This document shows, one piece after another, positions 1 through 32,895 of a stretch of 64,000 nucleotides of DNA. The notes beneath the pieces are model-generated. The model had not been told where the DNA came from. It made no database searches and saw nothing but the letters and a program-made list of their open reading frames with translations. The DNA lies in contig NC_088880.1 of NCBI RefSeq assembly GCF_032884065.1, positions 25,358,715 through 25,422,714 on the forward strand. Reading direction: 5' to 3'. The DNA comes from Artemia franciscana. Taxonomy: Eukaryota; Arthropoda; Branchiopoda; Anostraca; Artemiidae. Positions within the stretch are counted from its first letter, which is position 1. Each line of letters begins with the position of its first letter. The position numbers and the translations under genes were made by a program.

Positions 1-2125
1 ATACAAATATTCCAGCGAAATCTTACTTTCTAAGTAAATTGGTTTCTAAGTAAATTAGACTATAAAAACATTTTATAAATGAGGAATGTTGTATTTTTTT
101 CTTCTTCTTTTTTAATTATATTTGTGTTTATTTTGTCTAGTTTTGATTTGTGTTTTCTATCCTTTTTCTCTTGTTCTTATTTTGTGTATTTTTTTTAGTT
201 TTTATTTATTTATCTTGAATATTATTTATTTTTCTCTTTTTTCTCTTGTTTCATATAATTATTAAGTGTAGAGTAAACGGTAGAATGTTATTGTGTGTGC
301 CAGAAATGCTCCTGTAGTTTTTTCCTTGCGCAGTAGTTTATATTAAGAAATGGTTGATGTTGTGAGTTTTGTGATAAATAAACTAACTTATATAATCGGT
401 AAGTGCCCGTAAATCCCAGGCTATCACTCTAAAAACAATTGTGAGGCATTATATGACTGGTACCGTACCTGAAGCGAGTGTTCTTCTATTTTGCAATTGT
501 AGTCACTAGGTTGCTGTTTTTTACAAGAGGATATGCGTTTTTTTTTTATGCCTGTCGTCTGACAGGTCTGTTCCGTCATTTCGGATTAAAAGCGAAGCTA
601 TTTTGTAAAAATGTTAATCCAAACTATTATCACGAGTTAGAACATTTAGAATTGCTTTATGCGACCAAAGAATTCCGTAAAAGAAGCACTCCGTAAAAGG
701 AGTCTGTAGAGAAAGGACCTATAGGCCTATCCTCCCAAATGTCGATTTTTGAATATTGTTGTTAAATTCTGTCTGCTTTTATTATTTTGATTAATTCCCC
801 TCCCCCCTGAAATATTAGTTTCGGCAATAGTAGCAAACAGTAGGGTTATTTCGCAACAGAATAATTAACTTCATTTCCATTTTACATTATTTTATCCAGA
901 TGCTTTGGTGTTCTTATCGAAGAAACTCTTCTTTTAGCTTCTGTGACCTATGTGGATCAGTTGCGACAGTTGTAGATATTAATATTAGTTGTTTTTATGG
1001 CACTTGGTATTTACCAAGTGACATATAGCGATTGCAATTTCTGTCTTTTTATCTGTCTGTCGGTCTCGGTTTTGCTGTTTCGGGCGCTTCTAGATAAGCT
1101 AGGACGATGAAAGTTGGCAGTCGTTTCCCCCATTCGACCATCTGGGGGGCTGAAGGCTCTTGGCTCTTCCGACCTCGTCACAAGTGGCATATAAGCTCTT
1201 GGCTCTTGTTATTCCTTGGTTTTGCTTTTTATTTGTTTTTAGGTTACTTTAGTTTTATCTGTTCCATCAGCGTTTAAGACGCTTCGTTATCATACCGGTA
1301 AAACATCTGCGTCGTTTTGGTTTTTATTTTTTCGTTCTACTGGCTATAGTCCCGTTTGTTTGCTCTTCATTGAGACTTCTCTCTTTGTTTGTTTTTGTCA
1401 TGGCTGGCCTGTACGGCTTAAGATCTTTATTTTACCCAGAAATTAGTTCCCTCGATACCGGCATGTGCCAATAAATTAATATTGAGAGTTCTTGTTTCAA
1501 TTTATCTTTTTTATAGGCAACATAATCTTGTGTTGTCATGATGAGATCACATTGTAGATTGCATCTTGTATATTACTCCATTCTGGAGGCTGTTACCTAA
1601 AACTGATTGTCTGAAAGTTCGGTCCGTTTTCTTTTGTCGGTCACGAGCGGGAAAGGGTTCCAAATCAGTATTCAATAACAAAATCAGTGACAAGCAAAAG
1701 AAGAAGTAAAAACAAACAACTTACAGCTAGGGCATACTATAAAGATAAAACGAAGAACTTTGAACATTCTCTAAAGAAAAACGTATCTTTTCCTGTTATT
1801 ATTTGCCATAAAGCGCAATATTACATTTTAAAAATTAAATGAAGTGGGGGAGGGAGCATAATTCAATAGTAATGCTGAAATTGTAAGGATTTAATTTAAT
1901 CTTTTTTTACGTTACGTGTTTTCTTGTATTTTTACTGGCTATCTGTCTGTTCTGTCATTTTGTGTAAACAACGATAATTATTTGGAAAATTTTATTCTTC
2001 AAGTGCTACTCCAATTTTAAATTTTTAAACAAATATTTCAAGCAGCCTGATATTTCATTGTTGTTGTTTCAATTGTGTACTTTTATTCAATTGTATAATT
2101 ATAATGAAAGAAATACAAATTTTAG
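1..2125. other. Upstream intron of the DDX27-like gene
   Basis: The first recognised exon opens at 2126 behind an acceptor (TTTTAG), so this stretch is most simply the 3' part of an upstream intron on the plus strand. It is AT-rich. I see no exon in it. A repeat copy lies at 995-1210. Short open frames, such as the one near 478-696, have no recognisable protein pattern. Confidence 0.6.
995..1210 (+). repeat. Short copy of the ACCAAGTG-hairpin repeat family
   Basis: It opens with the hairpin CACTTGGTATTTACCAAGTG at 1001-1020 and ends with the motif GAGCTCTTGGCTCTTG-like text near 1195-1210. Both ends and the phrase CTAGATAAGCTAGGAC recur in the long copy at 22786-24286. This copy lacks the internal repeat units and looks like an internal-deletion derivative. 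Confidence 0.75.
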
Positions 2126-22730
<20,605 letters not shown>

Positions 22731-22749
22731 TTATTTACAGTTTTTTGAA

Positions 22750-22763
22750 AATAAAAAAATAAA
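22750..22763 (+). other. Tandem AATAAA polyadenylation signals
   Basis: AATAAA occurs at 22750-22755 and again at 22758-22763, 20-30 nt after the DDX27 stop. The interspersed repeat at 22786 starts just beyond, so the 3' UTR is very short or runs into the repeat. Confidence 0.6.
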
Positions 22764-22785
22764 TTGTTCACTTTTCTTTTTATGG

Positions 22786-24286
22786 CACTTGGTATTTACC
22801 AAGTGACATAGTGATCGCTAATTATGTCAGTCTGTCTGTCCCGATTTTTCTAGTTTGGGCACTTCCAGATAAGCTAGGACAATGAAATTTGGCAGGTGTA
22901 TCAGGGACCAGACCAGATTAAATTAGGAATAGTCGTTTCTCAGATTCGACCATCTGGGGGAGGGGGCGGTTAATTCGGAAAAATTAGAAAAAAATGAGGT
23001 ATTTTTAACTTACGAACGGGTGATTGGAACTTAATAAAATTTGATATTAAGAAGGATATCGAGTCTCTGAGCTCTTATTTAAATCACGATCGAATTCGGT
23101 GACATTGAGGGGGGGAGGGGGTGAAGGGGAAAACTTGAAATCTTGGAAAACGCTTAGAGTGGAGGGATCGGGATGAAACATTGTGGGAAAAATAAGCACA
23201 AGTCCTAGATACCTGATTGACATAGACGCTCTCTTTGGGGGAGTGGGGAGAGGGTTAATTCTGAAAAATTAGAAAAAAATGAGGTATTTTTAACTTACGA
23301 AGAGTGATCGGATCTTAATTAAATTTAATATTTAGAAGGACCTCGTGTCTCAGAACTCTTATTTTAAATTCTAACCGGACCCGGTGACAATGGGGGGGTT
23401 GGAGGAGGACACCAGAAATCTTGGAAAACGCTTAGAGTGGAGAGATTGAGATGATACTTGGTGGGAAGAACAAGCACAAGTCTTATATACGTGATTGACA
23501 TAACCATACCGAATTAGCCGTCTTTGGGGGGGGGGGGGGGGTAATACGGAAAAATTAGAAAAAATGAGGTGTTGGTAACTTACGAACGGGAGATCAGATC
23601 TTAATGAAATTTGATATTTAGAAGGATCTTTTGCTTCGGAGCTCTTATTTTAAATCCCGACCAAATCTGGTGACATTGGGGAGATTTGGAGGGGGAAACC
23701 GGAAATCTAGGAAAACGTGAAAATTCAGGTATCTTTATCTTACAAATGAGTAATCGGATCTTAATGAAACTTGATATATGAAGATCTTATGTCGCAGATG
23801 CTCAATTTTCAATTCGAATCGGATCCGAGTTGGGGGCTGTTAATTCGGAAAATTTGAGATATTTTTTACTTACGAACGGGTGAACGGATCTTAATGAAAT
23901 TTGATATTTAGAAGGAATTCTTGTCTCAGAGCTGTTGTTTTAAATCCCGACCAGATATGGTGACATCGGGGGGAATTGGAGGGGGAAACCGGAAATCTTG
24001 GAAAACACTTAGAGTGGAGAGATCGGGATGAAACTTGGTGGGTAGAATGAGAAAAGGTCGTAGATACGTGATTGACCTAACCGGACTGGATCCGCTCTCT
24101 TAATTTTGATATTTAGAAGGACCTCGTGTCTCAGAGCTCTTATTTTAAATCCCGACCGCCATTTAGCCTCTGATTTTCCTTTTAAATCAATCTGTTGATT
24201 CTTAGAATTTTGCTAGAGCTCATGCCATATGAGCTCTTGGCTCTTCCGACCTCGTCAAAAGTGCCATATGAGCTCTTAGCTCTTGT
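22786..24286 (+). repeat. Long copy of ACCAAGTG-hairpin repeat with internal units
   Basis: It opens with the hairpin CACTTGGTATTTACCAAGTG (22786-22805) and closes with CATATGAGCTCTTGGCTCTT-like text duplicated near 24229 and 24266. Between them, a unit of about 285 bp recurs at 22974, 23259 and 23546 and in shorter form near 23720 and 23846. The units are marked by GGAAAAATTAGAAAAAATGAG, ACTTACGAACGGGTGATC and GAAATTTGATATTTAGAAGG words. No protein is encoded. It lies directly after the DDX27 poly(A) signals. Confidence 0.75.
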
Positions 24287-24361
24287 TTTCTCTGGAGTAG
24301 AAAAAGGAACTCGGCAATAAACATTAGCTCAAGAAAATAAGTTATGGGCAAATTGCAACTT

Positions 24362-24475
24362 CGAAATTTGATGTTTGAGACATCAAATTTCGGAATCCCC
24401 CATACGGGATTCCGTAGGCCGTATGCTTTATACGGAATTGCAATTAGGCCCCAGCCTAATTACCAATTACATTGG
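24362..24475. repeat. Five adjacent perfect stem-loops
   Basis: The stems are: 24362-24373 with 24381-24392 (12 bp), 24391-24399 with 24406-24414 (9 bp), 24419-24424 with 24430-24435 (6 bp), 24442-24448 with 24455-24461 (7 bp), and 24463-24467 with 24471-24475 (5 bp). All stems are perfect and nearly contiguous. No coding frame explains them. Confidence 0.7.
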
Positions 24476-24642
24476 CTTAGACCTTTTTTTGCATCTAGGG
24501 TTATAAATAAAATCAGCTTCTCTATCTGCTCTTGATTTTAGATAAATTCATGTTCTGATCAGTATTTTTTTTTTAATTATAAATTCGTGTATGATCGTTA
24601 TTCTCAAATTTAAACTAGGTTCTTGTATGCTTCAGCTTTTGC

Positions 24643-24776
24643 CCTATTCTAAGTTCTTTTTTAACCATATGTTTGTCATGAGTTGACCAAAAATATCGAT
24701 CATCCCTTAGTTCTATAACTATCTACTTTAGTTCTGACCTAGGACAGAATGGATTGATGATAGACTGTCTATCAAC
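24643..24776 (+). repeat. Interspersed repeat, copy also at 51936-52070
   Basis: The text from TTTTTTAACC through AAAATATCGATCATCCCTTA and CTGACCTAGGAC to GATAGACTGTCTAT is shared with 51936-52070 with few differences. No coding content. Confidence 0.7.
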
Positions 24777-24781
24777 GGTTA

Positions 24782-26040
<1,259 letters not shown>

Positions 26041-26122
26041 CCAGTGTTGGCTCCAGCCAACACTGGCACTATAATAGTGGTGGCAGCTATAATAGTGGTG
26101 GCAACTATAATAGTGGTGGCAG
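26041..26122. repeat. Perfect 12-bp hairpin next to an 18-bp tandem repeat
   Basis: CCAGTGTTGGCT (26041-26052) pairs perfectly with 26055-26066. Three units of CTATAATAGTGGTGGCAR follow at 26069-26122. Confidence 0.8.
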
Positions 26123-26372
26123 CTAGTTAAGGAAAGTTATCAGGAGATAGCTAAAAGAATTCGTGTTGTCCGAAGACACGAATTAATTAGTCTACAGCAG
26201 TAGGCTATATAAAAAATAGCGGAAAAAAGACGGAATTTCAGGGGGTGAAATAGAAAATTCTGACCCGTAAACAGTAAAAGAGGAAGGAGAACAAAATAGA
26301 CTGCAGACTGAGAAGGAATTATTTCCAAATAAGGGATGCCCAGATAGAGAAACAGAAATAGCACAGAAAAGG

Positions 26373-26640
26373 CTTTAGATAATTCCATCCAATCGTGTTA
26401 TTTTCACTTTGGCATAAAGGTAACTATCACTTTGAGGAATCCAAGATTTCACATCTTTTAAAATGAAACTATAATTTAATTGCTGAGATACATATACATT
26501 GTTTTATCTAATTTCTATATATTCTTATTTGGTCATAGAATCATCAACAATAAGCTTTTCGAATATTTCCCAATAAGAAGCAACAACTTGATGCACTCCC
26601 ATTTATATGCGGAAAAAATTATGTAAATGGCGTAAAAATT
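26373..26640 (+). repeat. Direct repeat, left copy (flanks ankyrin fragment)
   Basis: From GCTTTAGATAATTCCATCC to GCGGAAAAAATTATGTAA it matches 27111-27367 with few changes. The spacer word around ATACATTG differs. Confidence 0.85.
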
Positions 26641-27110
26641 ATATGCGGAAAAAATATATATACACCTTTAAACTTAGCTGCTGCAAAAGGTAAACTAGAC
26701 ATTTGTCAGTTACTTGTTTTAAATGGTGCCTGTAAAGTCACCTTAGATCATAAGGGGCGCGCTCCTTTAGATTATGCCGCAAAAAAGGGCAAATGTCTGT
26801 AGCTAGTTATTTCTTAGAAAAAGGAGCAAACCTTGATTCAAAGGCTGCTAATTGGGAGGATTGCAGACAAACTCCTTGACACTTTGCTGCTGAAGAAGGT
26901 AAACTAGACGTGTGCCAGTTACTTGTTTCAAAGGGTGCACATATTGACGCTTTAGATGATGTAAGGCGTACTCTTTTAAATTGTGCCTTGCAAAAAGGGC
27001 AAACATATGTGGCTAGGTATCTCTTGGAAAAGGGAGCAAACCTCAGTTTGAAAGCTCAAAATTTGAAAGAGGGCAGATATAAACCTTTACACTTTGCTGT
27101 TGCACAAGCT
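26640..27110 (+). pseudogene. Broken ankyrin-repeat gene fragment
   Basis: The plus strand encodes ankyrin-repeat text in more than one frame: a first repeat near 26665-26770 (NLAAAKGKLDICQLLVLNGA), then an open frame at 26910-27100 with CQLLVSKGAHIDALDD and ARYLLEKGANLSLKAQ. The pattern (x-L-L-x-x-G-A-x-[IVL]) is that of ANK repeats and resembles the intact ORFs at 36760-41359, but the sequence is clearly diverged. A stop occurs in the HFAAEEGKL repeat near 26876, and a frame change lies near 26795. A 255-bp direct repeat flanks it on both sides. Confidence 0.7.
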
Positions 27111-27367
27111 TTAGATAATTCCATCCAATCGTGTTATTTTCACTTTGGCATAAAGGTAACTATCATTTTGAGGAATCCAAGATTTCACATCTTCTAAAAT
27201 GAAACTATAATTTAATTGCTGAGATACATTTACATTGTAAATGTAATATACATTACATTTACATTCTTATTTGGTCATAGAATCATCAACAATAAGCTTT
27301 TCGAATATTTCCCAATAAGAAGCAACAACTTGATGTGCTTCCATTTATATGCGGAAAAAATTATGTA
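27111..27367 (+). repeat. Direct repeat, right copy (flanks ankyrin fragment)
   Basis: It matches 26373-26630. It begins within the last codons of the ankyrin fragment, so the downstream frame reads into repeat DNA. Confidence 0.85.
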
Positions 27368-27539
27368 ATAAATTTTGAAAGACTTTCAAACAGCTGAGAC
27401 GAATCTTCGATTGTCACTGAGGGTGTAAACAAGAGCATCACTGGGGATATTGTTTAAGTCCCTACCCTAAAATTACTGCTTCCAATAAGCCTTTCCTCTG
27501 TTTATCAAGATGTTTGTTAAAATATCTCTTGTTATTTGA

Positions 27540-28510
27540 ACTATATCTTTCAGAGATCTCACATCATTTATCTCTCTTTCATTAATCTTATTAAAACCAA
27601 ATACTTAGAATCGTTCCCTGAGGAAAAAGTAAAATTGTGCTCTAATGACAAACCTTACACTACTAGTCAGTTAAAAAGGCTAATTATGCTTAAAATTAAT
27701 CTTTTTCAGAATGGTAAAACATCTGAAGCTAACTCACTGCGTAAACATATAAAAAAAGAAATACGTAAATTCGCTTCTGCGTGTTACAAATGTCAAGTCA
27801 AGGATTTGTTTTCTACTAAGCCAAAACAGTGGTACGAAAGTAAAAAGAAAATTTGTGGGAAAACACATAATAATATAAATTCCCATTTACAAGAAGAGCC
27901 CCTAGTTACAGCCTATGATCTGAATAAACATCTGTACTCCACAGTTCAAGGCGCCCCTCCCCTCTCTGTTAATACTGCTTATGCTCTACACTCTCCCAAT
28001 TGCCCTATTATATTGCCCTCAGATGTCGAGGCGAAAATTAAAAACATTAAAAAGTGTAGCACCTGTCCGCTAGACATCCCAAATTGTACTAATTAAAGCC
28101 TTTGCAGATATTCTTTCAGAACCTCTGTCCACACTTTTTAATGAAATTACCTCTACTGGTAAGTTCCCTGATTGTGGATAATTAGGTTTTATTACTCCCG
28201 TAAAAAAAGGGGCAGCAAACAAGATTTTGCTGGTGTCTGGCCCATTACACTTACTCCGGTATTTTCCAAGTTATATGAAAGCTTTTTAGCTGATTGGCTG
28301 AAAATAAAAATAATCCCGAATGTTGACCAAATACTATTGGGAAATTTGCGCTCTACCTCTACCATACAGTATCTGGTTCACCTATTGGACACTATATGTA
28401 ATAAACCTGAAAAACCCAATATCTGGCTCAATATTATCGCAGTTGACTTACAACAAGCTTTTGATTTAATTAACCACAATACATTAGTAAAAACAACTAA
28501 CCAATGACTT
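27540..28510 (+). mobile_element. LINE fragment (CR1/Jockey-like RT), plus strand
   Basis: The frames cover the linker and N-terminal RT region: NGKTSEANSLRKHIKKEIRK, LPSDVEAKIKNIKKC, then (after a frame change near 28090) IKAFADILSEPLSTLFNEI, TLTPVFSKLYESFLADWLK, and the motif A region IIAVDLQQAFDLINHN. The YADD part is missing. The same family, with nearly identical peptides, occurs on the other strand at 44942-46440. Both are inactive. The superfamily is inferred from the spacing and wording of RT motifs. Confidence 0.8.
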
Positions 28511-28990
28511 CCAAGTTGACCCCTATTTAATAAACAATATAAGTAAAACTAATATAGGTCATCGGATCAAAATTGGAGATAGCCATTTTGTTCAACATAG
28601 TCAAAAAATCTGAAAACTATGTATGCGAGGATGAGGATTATCCCCCACAGTCCCCGGGGGAAGGGCTGCAATTTATGAGTCTTTCTCATTTTTACATATA
28701 GGCTTGGCTATTGAAAAGTACACACACGTTTTCAGACAGGAATTTTTTGGTGGTGGTGATTATGGAAGGGGGTTACGTGGGAGGATCTTTTTATGGAGGA
28801 ATTGTCATGGGGAAGGGAATTTTGTATGAAGGGGGTGTCGGATTTCCTAGCACTACTTTCTTATTTCTACGCTGAAAATGCCTTGTTGTATATGATAGAA
28901 AATCATATACTTGTCATCGTACTTGTTGTTGAATCATACTTGTTGATAGAAGTGCAACTTGTTCTTGGCATGTCCTCCATTAGATAATTG
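28511..28990 (+). repeat. Interspersed repeat (GGGCTGCAA family)
   Basis: From GATCAAAATTGGAGATAGCC through CCCCACAGTCCCCGGGGGAA to ACGTGGGAGGATCTTT it matches, in reverse orientation, the block at about 63560-63830. Related text occurs at 46820-46930. Non-coding. Confidence 0.7.
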
Positions 28991-30276
28991 GACCGAACTG
29001 TGTGCCTTCGCGTCTGCCTTGCTGGTTGGACAAAGGGGGTAACAACGCAAGAGAGCTCGTCTGAGGGAGGTAAATTCATGTGCTTCTAGAAGACAGCCAT
29101 CGACGCTACATTTAACCTTTCATTTAAAGGCTGGTGCAAGTCATGTGTAAAGGCACAGCCCGCCCTGTTTCTATAAAGATCTATCTATAATCTATATATC
29201 TGTTTCTACAAAGATCTATCTGTAGAGAAAGGGAAGGCTTGTATTGGGTTTTCGTTTTTGGAGATGGCTAAGTTTGTCGTGATATTAGAATCGGTTACCT
29301 TTGATATGACCATTTACTTTAATTTCTGTTCATTTCACTTATCCTTTAATAGCCGTTCTCGGTCCTTTTGAAATTGAATTTTTATGGAACTTTATTTCTC
29401 CCGTTCTTAGTTTAATATGGCTCTTCCCTTTTTTTGGAAAAAACTTATAGTTCGAAAAGTTTTATGGTCTTAGCTTACTTAAAAAACAGAAGCAATATAA
29501 ACAATTTTGCGGAAAGTAGACATTAATTAGAAATTATCAGCCCGAAAAAACTTCAATGAAGGAACAAAAAAAAAATCTAACCAAATCCAACCTAATTTAA
29601 CCCACTACAAATACAAATATCCGGGACTTTCATTTCACACCCATTACTATATCAAACAATTTTCTTCATACCCAAAAGAAAATCTCCAGTTGCGATAAAA
29701 CATCAGGAGTTTCTTTTATCTTCAAATATCAGTTTTTTCAAGTGACTATTGAAACAAAAAACGTATTTTTATATTTCACACAGAGCAATCAAAGAAGTAT
29801 CCAAGCATTCTATGGATCTTATTCCAGTCCAAATCCAAATTATCAGATATTACAACTGACCAAAAAATTTTTTTTAAGAAAGAGAAGAAAATTGCTCACG
29901 TTCGTGTTTGGCTGAAAGCCAATTTTTACTCTCCATGCTGTAGGTGAGATTTTCTCCAAATATTGAATTCGAGTTATAGTCTTGAACCACCATTTAGGCC
30001 CAAGCTGGGGACTTTTATTTCAATCTACTCACTTGAATCTTGAGACTATTTTGAATCTCAATACTGATACTCGATCTAACGTAAATCACCTGAAAAATAA
30101 GAAGTTAGTTATCAATTTGAAAAAAAGCAGTCGAAAAACTGATACGTACAGGATCCTTTTTAAAATTTTCAAGAAGTGCAAGTAAGGAGCACTGCAAGAC
30201 AAAGCCTCCAACAATGCCTTTTTTTTTTTTAGAGAGAGAGAAAGATGGGTTTATTAATATAAATAATAAATAACAA
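28991..30276. other. No gene recognised
   Basis: AT-rich, with a small duplicated GATCTATCT motif near 29180-29225. Short open frames lack recognisable motifs. Confidence 0.5.
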
Positions 30277-30800
30277 ATTATAATTCTGTTAGAGAAAGGG
30301 AGGAGGGGACCAAATTGTATTTATATAATCAAAAATTCAGGGGGCTACAAAAAAATCTTTTTATTTTTTGTAAAGTCTTTTAATGCTTGGAATACTAAAG
30401 TGCAAGAAATATACAGACATAAGGCTTTTAATTAAATATTGATCGTTGATGCTCTTAATGAATGACAACATATATTCTGGGGTATCATGATCTCACTTAG
30501 GTTTTTGCAACAGTTATCTGAGACGAAAGATTTGAATATTATTTTTAGCAAAAAATGCTTATGACCTTTATTCAATTCAAACTGTATACCCTTGCCCCAA
30601 AAAATCTGTTTACCCGATTTCTCCCTTATAATAAGAATTGTTATTCTCATTTTTTCTTTACTTAATTATAATTCTGTTAGAGAAAGGGAGGAGGGGACCA
30701 AATTGTATTTATATAATGAAAAAATTCAGGGGGCTACAAAAAAATCTTTTTATTTTTTGTAAAGTCTTTTAATGCTTGGAATACTAAAGTGCAAGAAATT
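30277..30800 (+). repeat. Direct repeat pair of about 135 bp
   Basis: 30277-30410 and 30662-30799 share TTATAATTCTGTTAGAGAAA through GGAATACTAAAGTGCAAGAAA with very few differences. The offset is about 385 bp. Confidence 0.85.
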
Positions 30801-31229
30801 TTTATTGGAACTTCAGAAGGGACTAAAGGAAGTACAAAAGGAATCAAAGAAAGATGGAAGCGACAACTAACATCAGAAGGTGCTAAAGGAAGATCAAAGG
30901 GATCAAAAAGGCTTGAGGTGATAAAAAAGGACAACAGCAAGTCCAAACAGAATATACAAATTTGACATGCCAAAGAGTCTTTGAGGGAATAGTAAAATGC
31001 AATATAGTATCTGTATATCATGATGGATAAATATAATCTTATCTTAAAGTCAACAGGAGAGCATGAAATTTCGAAGGTACTTAAGGAAGTTCAAAGCAAC
31101 TGAAGAGATTCAGAAGGGACTTAAAGTCAGAAAGCACCAAATGAGGGTGGTTAAAACCAAAAATATCAGTGAAAATATAAATATAGCTAAATAAGGAAAA
31201 TTATTTTTGGAAGATTTATAAGGCTTCAT

Positions 31230-32760
31230 CATCTGTAGTATATCTCGACGATTCAAGGCCTCTAGGAGTATATTTAATTATCTCTGTTGGAAGGCAAAGT
31301 CTCAGTATTATCATAGGAAATTTTCTGAATGTGGGAAAGATGCTATGAAGACATGGTATTTGATTAATTCAGTTCTTAGACCTACTCCTCCTCTGCCTTC
31401 AGTTCCGTCAATGCTGATACTCGATGGTAAAACCGTCCAAGGAGATGCAGATGTTCAGCTAGAGCTCACCTATTATTTTGCTAATATTGGGAAGGCAACT
31501 GCTTCCTCTGCAAGCTCTGCAACTTCTCGTTGCGATTTTAGAGCCTATCTTGGACCCTCATGTTTAAAGTCGATGGTCTTGAATTATATTTCTGAATTTG
31601 AGGTAGCTCCTATCATGAATGCTCTTAAAGGATCATCCTCTTCAGGACCAGACAAAATTCCTATAAGGGTTATCCGTGTCATTCTGCCTGCTATTCTGTC
31701 ACCATTGACTAAGCTTGTCAATCTGTCTTTCGAGAAAGGAATTTTCCCTGAATCTCTCAAGTGAGCTAAGGTTATAGTGCTGTATAAAAGTGGTTCTTGG
31801 AGTGATCCTGCTAATTATAGGCCAATTTCTCTCCTATCTGTGTTTAGCAAAATTTTTGAGAAGGCTATGCTATCCAAGCTTCTTAGTTTCTTGGATGCAA
31901 AAGAATTTTTGCATGATTTCCAGTTTGGTGCCGAGCGAGTCACTCTACGGAGCAGGCTTGCGTAGCTTTCTCGAATTGCATTCATTCGGCAATACATTCT
32001 GGTCATATCCCGGTAGCTTTATTTTTTGATGTTCGTAAAACTTTTGATTTCTTGACTCATCGGATTCTTCTTTGTAAACTATCGCATATTGGTATAAGAT
32101 CAAACGCTTTTTCTTGGTTTGATTCATATCTTTCCGGTAGGCTTATTTCAATTGATCCACTTTTCCAGAGCCCTTCTGAAGTATATTATGGCGTCCCTCA
32201 GGGATCTGTTCTTGGTCCCATTTTATTTCTGATTTATGTTAATGATCTGATTTCGGCTGTAAAAAACAACGGGCCTCTGGCATGCTGCAAGTTATGTCAT
32301 CCTGATGCTCGGTCGTGTTCCAATACTACTTCTAACGAAGATTTCTTGTTGCTTTTGCTGATGATTCCACTTTTGGGTCCATTGGGAAGACGGAATATGA
32401 TATCAAGTCTAATCTTATGACATTATTCGAGAAAGTTTTTTCATGGTTTAATGCGAATTACTTAGTCGTGAATGTTGGTAAGTCGCATTTTCTAATTTTT
32501 TCTCGAATTGGTATAGCTTTCCCTGAGCTTACAAACCTTCAGCTGTCACAAGGCTCCTTGTGTAGACCAGAGAATCGGGTGGTCCGGTTTCTTGGTATTC
32601 TACTTGATGAGAATCACAGAGCTCACAGAGTTTGGGTATCATTCGAAAACTTAGACACACATTTCCTGGATCTATTCTGAAACTTCTTTTTGTCTGTCTT
32701 GTCCAGTCATATGTTTCTCTCGTTTGGGACTTCTAAAAGGCTTCTTAAGGATCATTTAAT
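31230..32760 (+). mobile_element. LINE fragment (Jockey/CR1-like RT), plus strand
   Basis: The frames give the RT domain in order: SSGPDKIPIRVIR (31640-31680), YRPISLLSVFSKIFEKAML (31810-31875), HDFQFG, then FFDVRKTFDFLTHRILLCKL (motif A region, 32020-32080), WFDSYLSGRLISIDP, YGVPQGSVLGPILFLIYVND (32185-32250), an ADDSTFGSIGKT box in another frame near 32355-32390, and NANYLVVNVGKSHFLIFS. There are several frame changes and a stop near 31762. It belongs to a different lineage from the 27.5-kb copy. Only the RT part is present. Confidence 0.85.
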
Positions 32761-32895
32761 AAAAGACAAAATAAAATAACATTTTTTTCCTCTGAGCAGT
32801 TGATGGCCCCTGTGTTCTGTTCATGGTGTGTGTACCTTATTGTTGTACATTATTGTGTGTGTAATTTATTGTACCTGCAGGTACAATGTAGCAAA

